Origin: Alphaproteobacteria bacterium
GTDB lineage: Bacteria > Pseudomonadota > Alphaproteobacteria > ATCC43930 > CGMCC-115725
Assembly: GCA_017353855.1 (NCBI GenBank)
Contig: JAFMSA010000024.1
Location: forward strand, 1 to 17,063
DNA length: 17,063 nucleotides
Reading direction: 5' to 3'
Shown: piece after piece, positions 6,828 through 13,489 of the stretch
Numbering within the stretch: position 1 is the first letter of the stretch
Layout: each line of letters opens with the position of its first letter
The notes under the pieces: model-generated
Seen by the model: the letters and a program-made list of their open reading frames with translations, nothing else
Database searches by the model: none
Told to the model about the DNA's origin: nothing
Program-made: the position numbers and the translations under genes

Positions 6828-7228
6828 ATGCCAGGAATCGTCACACTGCTGGCGCCAACCCTTTGGGTCGGCATCCTGAGCGGCGTCTCCTATATTGCGA
6901 CACCCCTAAAGTTTCGGGCGGCGAGCCTCACCCGTGCCGCAGCCCTGGAGGTCGGACGCGTCACATTTCAGTTCTTTCAGGGATTGAATGGCCCTTGACC
7001 GCTCTCCTGCGGGCTATCGACACCTCGAGAAAAGGAGCAATGTGGCACCTGTCATTGTCTCATTGCCGGGATAGTCGCTCTTCAGTACGGTTGGCCGCTC
7101 CCCGCGCTCGCGATCGGCGCGCCGCTGTGATCACTGCCGGCGGGAACTTGCCACCATCGCATACACACCGGACTTACCGCATATTGGAGGGAGCCAAAAC
7201 CTTAGCGTTGCCGGCGTTCATCTCGCCG
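6828..7228 (+). pseudogene. Broken small membrane protein
   Basis: ATG 6828 begins a 56-codon frame: MPGIVTLLAPTLWVGILSGV, then SYIATPLKFRAASLT and LEVGRVTFQFF, a hydrophobic first helix followed by a conserved-looking cytoplasmic loop. It ends at a stop at 6996, but the sequence continues in other frames as GIEWPLTALLRAI (from about 6984), IAGIVALQYGWPLPALAIGA (about 7056-7115), and AVITAGGNLPPSHTHRTYRILEGAK (7129-7203). Joined, these make a 4-helix membrane protein of about 130 residues of the kind often seen as conserved hypotheticals in alphaproteobacteria. I cannot give the family name with confidence. At least three frameshifts are needed. The 3' end overlaps the minus-strand gene at 7174-7488 tail to tail. 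It directly follows the ferredoxin remnant, so the two were probably co-transcribed. Confidence 0.6.
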
Positions 7229-7488
7229 AGCGCCAAAAGATGCGGCAGCGCCCGCGGTTTGACCGGGTTTGCGAGCACGTAGCGATCAAGTGTGGCAAGG
7301 AAGGCGGTCTGTCGCATCGATGCGGCAACAACCTTGGCTCCGCCGAGGACTCCGAGCTGCTCCTCTATTTTACGCACGACGGTGTCGACATTGATCTGAT
7401 CCGGCTCTCGGGTGACCCGGATTCCACCCCTTTCCCCCGCGGATCGCGTCCAGATGTCCGAGCTGTCCGAGGGATCGGCCACCTGCAT
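7174..7488 (-). CDS. Hypothetical protein (104 aa)
   Basis: ATG 7488 is preceded by AGAGG at a 7-nt spacing, which is why I prefer it to ATG 7587 (no Shine-Dalgarno). The protein is soluble, without Cys. The first 25 residues are Asp/Ser/Arg-rich and perhaps disordered; the rest (VDTVVRKIEEQLGVLGGAK, then ATLDRYVLANPVKPRALPHL, LALGEMNAGN) reads like a compact helical domain. The fluent sequence and uninterrupted frame suggest a real gene, but I recognise no family. It lies between two broken plus-strand genes and overlaps the 3' end of one by about 50 bp. If it is real it is the only intact gene between 6120 and 8815. Confidence 0.5.
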   Translation of the reverse strand: MQVADPSDSSDIWTRSAGERGGIRVTREPDQINVDTVVRKIEEQLGVLGGAKVVAASMRQTAFLATLDRYVLANPVKPRALPHLLALGEMNAGNAKVLAPSNMR

Positions 7489-7601
7489 GATATGGCCTCT
7501 GGAGATATCGAAATCGGCGATTTCGGGAATCGTGCACGCGGTTTCGACATTCACGCCCGCATCCACACATGAGCACGCGCGGCGCATATTCCGTATAGAA
7601 G

Positions 7602-8321
7602 ATGAGGCGCATGGCCGCGCTTTACATCGCTCACCTCGGCAACCGCCTCGGGCTCGCCACCCTGTTCATGCTGATCTTGCTGATCGGCGGCCGTATCATC
7701 CCGAGCTTCACACGCAATTGGTTGGCGAAAGCGCGTCCCGAGGTCTCGCCGCCGTTGCCGGAGGCACGTTTCGACGTGACCGCGCTCGTCGTGACAGGAT
7801 TGGCGCTACTGATTTGGGCGGTTGCGCCGGATGCCGCGGCGACCCCTTGGGCGGCGCTCATTGCCGGGATTGCCGTTGGGCTGCGGCTATCCTGCTGGCG
7901 CGGCTGGCGGGACACTCCGCGATCCGCTGCTGCTGATTTTGCATGTCGGGTACGGCTGGCTGGCCTTCGGCCTGTTATTGCTCGGCACCGACAGGCTCTG
8001 CCAGATCTTCCCGGCGAGCGCGGCTCTGCACGCGCTGACGGTCGGCGCCGTCGGTACGATGACGCTCGCCGTGATGACCCGCGCTTCGCTCGATCATACC
8101 GGCCGGCCCCTCTCGGCAGGACCGATAACCAAGGCGATCTATGCCCTAATCACGATCGCAGCCGTGTTGCGCATCTCAATTCCACTGGCCGGCGATCAGA
8201 TCGCAGCCGCATTGTGGCTCGCCGCCGCCGCCTGGAGCATCGCTTCGGTCTGTTCGCAATCTTCTACGGCAGCGTCCTGGTGCGGCCCCGGATACGAGAC
8301 GAGCTCATAAGGCCGATCTGA
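7602..8321 (+). pseudogene. nnrS: 5'-truncated, frameshifted NnrS-like protein
   Basis: NnrS is a polytopic haem- and copper-containing membrane protein linked to nitric-oxide stress and denitrification. The frame from ATG 7602 begins in the middle of the family: HLGNRLGLATLFMLILLIGG then RIIPSFTRNWLAK, a signature loop of NnrS. It breaks near 7900; the next frame carries LRDPLLLILHVGYGWLAFGL, SAALHALTVGAVGTMTLAVM and TRASLDHTGRPLSAGP, all characteristic of NnrS helices. Near 8245 it returns to the first frame for FAIFYGSVLVRPRIR and stops at 8321. About 240 of the usual roughly 400 residues remain; the N-terminal helices are absent, and the sequence directly upstream is occupied by the minus-strand gene at 7174-7488. 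Two frameshifts and the missing half make this a pseudogene. Confidence 0.85.
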
Positions 8322-8345
8322 CATTACCGCACACGAGGCTCATTC

Positions 8346-8815
8346 ATGCTTATCGACTGGAGCATTGTCGCGCGGGCGGTCCACGTTCCCTGGTTGTATG
8401 GATCGGCGGCGTCTGGCTTGTCACCACCGTTCAATTGCCGACAATGAAACAGAAGGCGTCGGAAGAATGGATGGAAGAGTTCCGTGCGATCGAGAATCGC
8501 CTTGGCCCACAAGCGCGGATTACCGTGCTTCTGGTGCTCCTCAGCGGACTGTACATGCTATACTCGTATAACTTGTGGGACCGGTTCACTCAAAGCCAGT
8601 ATTGGTGGATGCATCTGATGGTCGGTGTATGGCTGCTGTTCGCGGCGCTGCTCTTCGTGTTCGAGCCGCTGGTAATTTGCTGCGTCCTAGAGAAACGCGC
8701 GAGGGCGGCATCTCCGGCAGTGCTCATCCGAATGCTCTGGATGCATCGCGCGATTCTGGCGTCCTCGCTCGCAGTCATTTTTGCGGCGGTTGGCGGAAGC
8801 CACGGACTCTTCTGA
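8346..8815 (+). pseudogene. Frameshifted 4-TM membrane protein
   Basis: ATG 8346 starts MLIDWSIVARAVHV, then the frame fails: the continuation LVVWIGGVWLVTTVQLP and onward is in another frame (from about 8390). The rest is open to the stop at 8815: an acidic loop (KASEEWMEEFRAIENRLG), helix ITVLLVLLSGLYMLYSYN, WWMHLMVGVWLLFAALLFVF, and a last helix ILASSLAVIFAAVGGSHGLF. This order (RALHVLGVVxWIGGV, FRAIExR, WWMHxMV, GSHG) matches a family of conserved integral membrane proteins in alphaproteobacteria that I know only as hypothetical. A small deletion of a few bases near 8388 explains the break. A truncated protein from the TTG at 8435 (126 aa) could still be made, lacking the first helix. It follows the NnrS remnant by 24 bp and was probably in the same transcript. 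Confidence 0.72.
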
Positions 8816-9050
8816 GAGAGACAGTTACCCAGATCGCTCTTCGGCCTTGAGGCGGGTAATTTGCCAGGCTTGCGCGACCTCACTCGAGTTCACACCGCTC
8901 CTTAGTCCGTGGCTGGCGAACGCCTTCGCGTCGAACCCGGTGAGGTATTGGATCAGGAAGCGATAAGCGCATCAGTTAAGGCACGGAGCTGGCTGCCCGC
9001 CTTCGGCCCCGCGCATATCCGATTTAGCACTGCCATTTACAACTGAGCAC
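8816..9050 (-). other. Intergenic sequence with a short protein-like fragment
   Basis: A minus-strand frame without a start, open from 8971 to the stop at 8825, reads FLIQYLTGFDAKAFASHGLR then SGVNSSEVAQAWQITRLKAEE. It looks like the end of a real protein, and the SHGLRSG part recalls tyrosine recombinases weakly, but there is too little to assign. An in-frame stop lies just before it. I regard this as a gene remnant of unknown origin. Confidence 0.3.
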
Positions 9051-9261
9051 TTAAAAGCAGAGCTCAATATATTCTTTGACTAATCTGCACGTATTCGGTG
9101 TATTCACATGCGATGATCCTGTCCTCACACGATCAAGTCGCTGGAGACCGCCTCCCGACCGCGCGCGCCCATGCCGCAGGGTTATCAAGTAAAGTTGTTC
9201 ACCCCGCACATGTTGTCGGATCTCGCCCAGCGTGCGCAACCCTGTCCATAGCGCCGCTCAC
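9051..9261 (-). pseudogene. Small gene with one-base break behind a FixK box
   Basis: GTG 9261 has an excellent Shine-Dalgarno (AGGAGG, 5 nt spacing) but its frame closes after 20 residues. Removing one G from the GGG at 9240-9242 would join MSGAMDR to LRTLGEIRQHVRGEQLYLIT and keep it open to a stop at 9051, giving about 69 residues. I recognise no family; the second half is Arg/Gly-rich. A FixK-type box is centred 76 bp upstream of the GTG, a normal promoter distance. The combination of box, ribosome-binding site and near-open frame suggests a real FixK-controlled gene inactivated by a single-base insertion, or a sequencing error at a G-run. Confidence 0.4.
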
Positions 9262-9330
9262 CGCTTCCTCCTGATATCAGGCAGACCATCCGGTAACGGT
9301 TAGAGCCCAAACTTTCTCTGCGCACGATTG

Positions 9331-9344
9331 TTGCGCAGGATCAA
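9331..9344 (-). promoter_or_regulatory. FixK-type box
   Basis: TTGCGCAGGATCAA matches the same pattern as the site upstream of ftsH (12 of 14 positions identical). On the minus strand it is 76 bp (centre) from the GTG at 9261. The next plus-strand gene starts at 9669, too far for direct activation, so the minus-strand remnant is the likely target. Confidence 0.6.
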
Positions 9345-9668
9345 TGATATGATCTGACGATTCGGAACATGAGCGCGGGCTCTAGCCGCTTCGGTTCTAC
9401 GACCTTGTGCATCTGTGCATCAGCGAGAGCGATCGGCAGACCTGTACGCATGTTCCCACAAGTCCATTCGAAGCAGTACTCGAATATGGCCACGTTGCGC
9501 GGCGGAGCGGCTAGAGCTCCTCCACGGCGCAATATCTAACTGAATATTTTAAGGAGCGAGCAGGATGATTAAGATGCAGCGAGTTTAGGATAGAGTTTAT
9601 CCTTTCCGCGATGACACTGCCCGTTTTGCCGGCGCCCTTGACGGGCCAACCAAGCCGAGGAGATCGCG
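9345..9668. other. Leader region upstream of the CBS-BON gene
   Basis: No convincing gene. A seven-codon plus-strand reading frame (9565-9588, MIKMQRV) has a good AGGAG Shine-Dalgarno 8 nt upstream, and overlaps an inverted repeat, AGGATA-GAGTT-TATCCT, at 9587-9603. These could be a short leader peptide with a hairpin or the remains of a lost gene. The repeat could also be an operator for the gene at 9669. Confidence 0.3.
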
Positions 9669-10394
9669 ATGAAAGCGGCAGATGTGATGACGCGGTCGGT
9701 GATTACCGTGAGGTCGGAAACGTCGGTCGTCGAGGCTGCGCGCCTGATGCTGCAACATAGGATCAGCGGTCTGCCGGTCGTTGGTGAGGGCGGCGTCGTG
9801 GTCGGGATCGTCACAGAGAACAATCTCCTGCGGCGCACCGAAACCGGTACCGCGCGGCACCGTTCACGATGGTTGGAGTTCCTTACCGGACCGGAGCGGC
9901 TCGCACGCGATTATGTCGAGGCGAATGCGCGCAAGGTCAGCGAGGTCATGACCCGTCAGGTCGTGTCGGTAATGCCGCACACCCCGCTGGCGGAGGTTGT
10001 CGCGCTGATGGAAAAGCATCGTGTAAAGCGTCTGCCCGTCATGGAGGCGGGCAGCCTCGCGGGCATCGTAAGTCGCGCCGATCTCGTTCAGGCGCTCGTC
10101 GACAAGGCGACCTCGCCGATGTCCCGCAGCTACGGCGACGAGGAGATCCGCGAGCGCATCCTCGCTGCAATCGCCGCCGAACCCTGGAGTCCGCGTTTTG
10201 ACGTCTCCGTCTGGGTCCGGGACGGGATTGTTGATCTCGGTGGCACCTACACCAACGAGCACGAATGCGCTGCGCTTAAGGTGCTGGTCGAAAACACGCT
10301 AGGCGTCAAAGAGGTCCGCGATCGGCTGGTCCGGGTTGAACCAGCATTAAGCTCGGTCTTGCCGCCCGCGGGCTCGCCCCCAACGATCCGTTGA
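9669..10394 (+). CDS. CBS-pair plus BON domain protein (241 aa)
   Basis: A cytoplasmic sensor-type protein. CBS1 occupies residues 1-57 (MKAADVMTRSVITV, GLPVVGEGGVVVGIVTENNLL), CBS2 about 88-146 (VSEVMTRQVVSV, VKRLPVMEAGSLAGIVSRADLV), and a BON domain about 157-224 (VSVWVRDGIVDLGGTYTNEH, LVENTLGVKEVRDRL). CBS pairs bind adenosine nucleotides; BON domains are usually linked to phospholipid or membrane association, although the protein has no signal peptide. The segment between the CBS motifs (residues 58-87) is basic and aromatic (RHRSRWLEFLTGPERL), as usual in this architecture. ATG 9669 has GAGGAG 6 nt upstream. The length fits the family and the frame is clean. The exact role is unknown; related proteins occur in rhizobial stress and low-oxygen regulons. 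The nearest FixK box (9331) is too far for obvious control. Confidence 0.92.
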   Translation: MKAADVMTRSVITVRSETSVVEAARLMLQHRISGLPVVGEGGVVVGIVTENNLLRRTETGTARHRSRWLEFLTGPERLARDYVEANARKVSEVMTRQVVSVMPHTPLAEVVALMEKHRVKRLPVMEAGSLAGIVSRADLVQALVDKATSPMSRSYGDEEIRERILAAIAAEPWSPRFDVSVWVRDGIVDLGGTYTNEHECAALKVLVENTLGVKEVRDRLVRVEPALSSVLPPAGSPPTIR

Positions 10395-10608
10395 CAGCAT
10401 CTCTTGCAAGCTCGGCGCAAAGCTCACAAATGCGCAAGCTTCAGTGCAAAACACATCACCAGCATCCCTCGTCCGCTATCGCGAACGTCATCTCCCCGCC
10501 GGAGGAAGCGATCGATAGACCGATAACGACCCCCGCCATTCAGCTCTATCCGCAATTGGGAAGTGTATGATTCGTTCCGTTTCTTGCTGTCGAGTTCGGG
10601 CGATCGGG

Positions 10609-11433
10609 TCAGGCAGTCGCCCCGGCGACAGCTTCACCCGCGGTTCGACGGCGTAGGCGGTCCCGCATCGGCTCGCCGGTCCCGCCGCGACGGTGCAGGA
10701 CTATCTCGCTTAGTACCGACAGGGCGATTTCCTCAGGCACCTTGGCACCGAGATCGACCCCGGCCGGGGCGTGTACGCGGGCCAGATCGGCTTCCGAGAT
10801 GCCTTCCTGCCGCAGATAGTCGAGCACGAGACCCGAGCGCTTGGCGCTCGCGATCAGGGCGATAAAGGGTGCCGGTGAGCGCAGCGCGCGCAGCATCGAC
10901 TGATGGTCGCCCTTGTGTTGCGTTGCAACCACCACGTAGTCAGCTGCCCCCGGCGCGAGCTTCTCGTAGTCGAGATCGTCGTCAATCAGGCGGCTCGCCT
11001 CGCGGTAGCGCTCGTGCTCGGCCAATGCGTCATCGACAATCACGTCAAAACCGAGAAGAGCGCCCATCTGGCAGAGGCATTCGGCAACCCGGCCGACGCC
11101 AAGGAGCCAGAGCTTGGGCTTGGGCATCATCGGCTCGATATAGACGCGCATGGCACCGCCGCAGGGCATTCCGGTGCCCAGCACCTCGTCGTCGAGGTCC
11201 AAGTCGACCATCTGCGGCGCACCCTCGCGCATCGCTCCGATCGCGGCGTGGCAGACGGTCGATTGCGCGCACCCGCCGCCGACCCACCCGGCCACGACCT
11301 TTCCCTCGCAATCTATGACCGCTTTGCTGCCGGTTCGCGCCGAAACCGACCCACGGGTTTCGACGACTGTCGCGATCGCGCAGGGTTCTTCGCCATCACG
11401 AAACCGTACCAAAAGGTTGAGGATATCTTGCAT
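10609..11433 (-). CDS. XdhC/CoxI-family molybdoenzyme maturation protein (274 aa)
   Basis: XdhC/CoxI proteins bind molybdenum cofactor and help its sulfuration and insertion into xanthine-dehydrogenase-type or CO-dehydrogenase-type enzymes. The N-terminal XdhC/CoxI domain covers residues 5-103, with ATVVETRGSVSARTGSKAVI, the glycine-rich VAGWVGGGCAQ (47-56) and GTGMPCGGAMRVYIEP (86-101), whose Cys91 is the conserved cysteine. A Rossmann-type domain follows (about 107-245), beginning LWLLGVGRVAE and ending in APAGVDLGAKVPEEIALSVL, the family's closing motif. ATG 11433 has only a weak GAG upstream. The length is normal and the frame is clean. It lies 40 bp downstream of the PAS gene on the same strand, so they are probably one operon. 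No molybdenum hydroxylase subunit is in this window, so its client must be elsewhere. Confidence 0.9.
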   Translation of the reverse strand: MQDILNLLVRFRDGEEPCAIATVVETRGSVSARTGSKAVIDCEGKVVAGWVGGGCAQSTVCHAAIGAMREGAPQMVDLDLDDEVLGTGMPCGGAMRVYIEPMMPKPKLWLLGVGRVAECLCQMGALLGFDVIVDDALAEHERYREASRLIDDDLDYEKLAPGAADYVVVATQHKGDHQSMLRALRSPAPFIALIASAKRSGLVLDYLRQEGISEADLARVHAPAGVDLGAKVPEEIALSVLSEIVLHRRGGTGEPMRDRLRRRTAGEAVAGATA

Positions 11434-11473
11434 CTCAGCTCGTCCAACACGTTGTGCTCGCCCGCTGCGAGGA

Positions 11474-12022
11474 TCAGCCGCCGGGACCAGCCTTGCGCGC
11501 CGTGGTCAATTCGCTGCGCAGCGCCTCCATTTCTGCGGCATGTTTCGAGGCGTCACGCAGTATGGCTGCGACTCCGAGGACATGCCCGACGCGATCGTGA
11601 AATGGCAAGAGGGTGAATTCGATCGGTACGGTCGAGCCGTCCTTCCGCATTCCAGGAACGGCCAGCACTTCTCCGGCACCGTACCGCGTCTCCCCGGTGC
11701 GCATTGTATCTGCGTATGCTTTCCAGTGCCGCGGGCGCAGCTCTGTGGGAATGATAATGTCAAGGGATTTGCCGAGCGCCTCTGCGGCCGGGTAACGGAA
11801 TACTCGCTCGGCGCCACGGTTCCAGAAGCGGATCATGCCCCCGACATCGGCAAAGATAATCGCATCGGGTGCCTCATGCGCGAGCGTTCGGCAAAACAGA
11901 TCCATACCGAGACTTGCCGCCAGAATCTGTGCGTGCCCGTGAGGGATCGGCCGCGCCTCGCGTTCGTCGCCGCGCGGCGGATCAGGAACCCGTTGATCAT
12001 ATGGCGGCCTTGGGTGCTGCAT
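11474..12022 (-). CDS. PAS-domain protein (182 aa)
   Basis: A single PAS domain occupies residues about 44-160: FCRTLAHEAPDAIIFADVGG, MIRFWNRGAERVFRYPAAEA, LGKSLDIIIPTELRPRHW, and after the loop MRKDGSTVPIEFTLLPFHD with VLGVAAILRDAS closing the S-box. PAS domains sense redox state, oxygen, light or ligands through a bound cofactor; nothing here identifies the ligand. No kinase, cyclase or DNA-binding domain follows; the tail (KHAAEMEALRSEL) is a short helix that could mediate dimerisation. ATG 12022 is preceded by AGGAAG at 7 nt; the frame extends to 12139 without better signals. The first 40 residues are Pro/Arg-rich and probably disordered. XdhC follows 40 bp downstream. A broken paralogue with the same FCR(T/V)L-EA-DA start is at 13279-13432. 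Confidence 0.88.
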   Translation of the reverse strand: MQHPRPPYDQRVPDPPRGDEREARPIPHGHAQILAASLGMDLFCRTLAHEAPDAIIFADVGGMIRFWNRGAERVFRYPAAEALGKSLDIIIPTELRPRHWKAYADTMRTGETRYGAGEVLAVPGMRKDGSTVPIEFTLLPFHDRVGHVLGVAAILRDASKHAAEMEALRSELTTARKAGPGG

Positions 12023-12563
12023 CGTCGTTCTTCCTGACTGTGCGTGATCGGGTTGAATTTCCCACGCTGATCCCGGTCCCGTGATTCGAAGCGCATCATG
12101 ATACGCGCGAACCAAATTGTCTCTGCTTTGGCGCAACAATCCGGATCAACTTTCGCGCACTGTATCGCCGATTACAATGAAACGCTCTGGAAACCGGTGT
12201 GTTCCCATGTGGTGGGCTTGTGATCCGCACCATGGAGATTGATGAAAATCATTGCGGCGGCGCAAAGCCAGTGCGTGCCTGCCAGACTAGAATTACAAGT
12301 TACGAGACGGAGCTTTGGAGAAGGGCTTGCGATGCCATAAAGCCCGCGAAACCGCATTCACCGCCCGCCTCGTGGAGTAAGAGCGCAGATAGATGAGCCG
12401 ACCAGAAAGCCGCTGCGGCGATCGATTTGGCAACACGATGCGTTCGGGCCGGGAACAGACAATGCGCGTGTTGAACCCACCTCGGAGCGGAGCTTCCCGC
12501 GAGCGAGCCGCCGAGCCGGACAGCGATTGCATTGGCGAACCAGCCGATCATGGGAGCACCAAA
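12023..12563. other. Divergent spacer without a recognised gene
   Basis: This 540-bp gap separates the PAS gene (minus) from the AhpD-like gene (plus). It contains open frames on both strands, none with family resemblance; the plus frame leading into the AhpD-like gene from 12393 is Arg/Ser-rich and looks like untranslated leader. A half-conserved FNR-like sequence (ATCAA half only) near 12136-12149 is too degenerate to call. Confidence 0.4.
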
Positions 12564-12911
12564 ATGGCAGACGCTATTTATCCATCCTCATCATCCAAGA
12601 TCCGCCAAGAGCGGCGCGCATTAGCGCCGGAGATCCATGTGGCCTGGGACGCTTTCAGCGAACGGGTCTTCGCCGACGGGGCGCTGCCGGCCAAGACCAA
12701 GCAGGTGATCGCCGTCGCTGTCGCCCATGTCACACAGTGCCCGTATTGCATCAAAGGCCACACGCGTGCCGCACTGCGTAACGGTGCCACGCGCAACGAG
12801 ATCATGGAGGCGATCTGGGTCGCGGCGGAGATGCGCGCTGGTGGCGCCTTTGCCCATTCTACGGTCGCGCTCAGCGAGATTGACGAAGCACAATCGCAGG
12901 GCGTGCCGTAG
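12564..12911 (+). CDS. AhpD-like/carboxymuconolactone decarboxylase family protein (115 aa)
   Basis: A small all-helical protein of the AhpD/CMD superfamily. The key motif is HVTQCPYCIKGHTRAAL, with the CxxC pair at Cys59 and Cys62 and His66, the arrangement used for peroxidase-linked disulfide chemistry in AhpD and its relatives. Preceding ALPAKTKQVIAVAVA (residues 40-54) and following GATRNEIMEAIWVAAEMRAG (74-93) are the usual flanking helices. ATG 12564 was chosen because GGGAG lies 8-9 nt upstream and it gives the normal family length; the frame upstream to 12393 has unlikely composition. It may reduce peroxides or organic substrates with a thiol partner; the CxxC suggests redox activity over muconolactone decarboxylation, though sequence alone cannot separate the two. 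It is transcribed away from its neighbours and appears monocistronic. Confidence 0.88.
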   Translation: MADAIYPSSSSKIRQERRALAPEIHVAWDAFSERVFADGALPAKTKQVIAVAVAHVTQCPYCIKGHTRAALRNGATRNEIMEAIWVAAEMRAGGAFAHSTVALSEIDEAQSQGVP

Positions 12912-13145
12912 ATCGAGAAGAGGCTCCGCGAAAGAGCTCAGAAGCAGAAACCCGCGTGTCTGACCTCGGATTCGAGTATTGGCTGGGACGCTCGACGAGC
13001 GCGGGGTCGAACAGACCGCGATCGGGTATTGATTGAAAATCCGGGGCTCAACCCTGCGAAATCCCCGCCGCCGCGGCGGTTCGACTTTGAAAGCCTCGAG
13101 ATCTCCCTGATCACCGAGCCGGCGCTTCGACGACCGCCCCGAGCA

Positions 13146-13278
13146 TCAGCAGGCGCTGACCGCCGGCCGCTCGGGCACGATGTGCACGGCGTGCACGGTG
13201 CAGCGCTGCACCGGCACAGTCGGCCACAGCCTGGCCAGCATCTTGGCCAACCCGCTGCCGCCGTCGAACAATGAGCAG
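13146..13278 (-). mobile_element. IS256-type transposase fragment
   Basis: The minus strand reads LLIV (then one extra base) DGGSGLAKMLARLWPTVPVQ, RCTVHAVHIVPERP and a stop at 13146. DGxxGLxxA-L-P-VQRC-VH is the central catalytic-region motif of mutator-type (IS256 family) transposases, including the second catalytic Asp. Only about 45 codons remain, with one frameshift and no visible terminal repeats. It abuts the broken PAS gene at about 13279. Confidence 0.65.
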
Positions 13279-13432
13279 TTCGGGGGTCGATGGCTTGGGC
13301 TGGACTGAATCCGAAGACCCGCTCGGCGCCGGCCGTTTCAGAAACGGATCACCCAATCGCGAAGACCACGGCATCGGATGCCTCGCGCACCAGGACGCGA
13401 CAGAATCGATCGAAGTCGAAATCTGAACTCAC
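13279..13432 (-). pseudogene. Broken second PAS protein
   Basis: GTG 13432 has a near-perfect Shine-Dalgarno (AAGGAGGT, 6 nt spacing). It reads SSDFDFDRFCRVLVREASDA then VVFAIG and a stop. Continuations in two other frames give DWVIRF, then AGAERVFGFSPAQAID. Placed together they match the PAS protein at 11474-12022 (FCRTLAHEAPDAIIFA, MIRFWNRGAERVFRYPAAEA) almost position by position. The remainder of the PAS fold is missing because an IS256-type fragment begins at about 13278. Two frameshifts plus the insertion inactivate it. It follows the broken glycosylase on the same strand and was probably the third gene of that operon. Confidence 0.75.
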
Positions 13433-13489
13433 GCGATAACCTCCTTCCCGGACGCCGAGCGTCTCGCCGCCACCTGCTCCGGAGGCCGC

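Noticed and set aside
12136..12149. Possible FNR-like site between the PAS gene and the AhpD-like gene
   Set aside because: Only the ATCAA half is conserved; three of five positions in the other half differ.
13034..13060. A short stretch resembling the GGGCTCAACCC region of 16S rRNA
   Set aside because: Similarity covers about 20 bases only and no flanking rRNA sequence is present.
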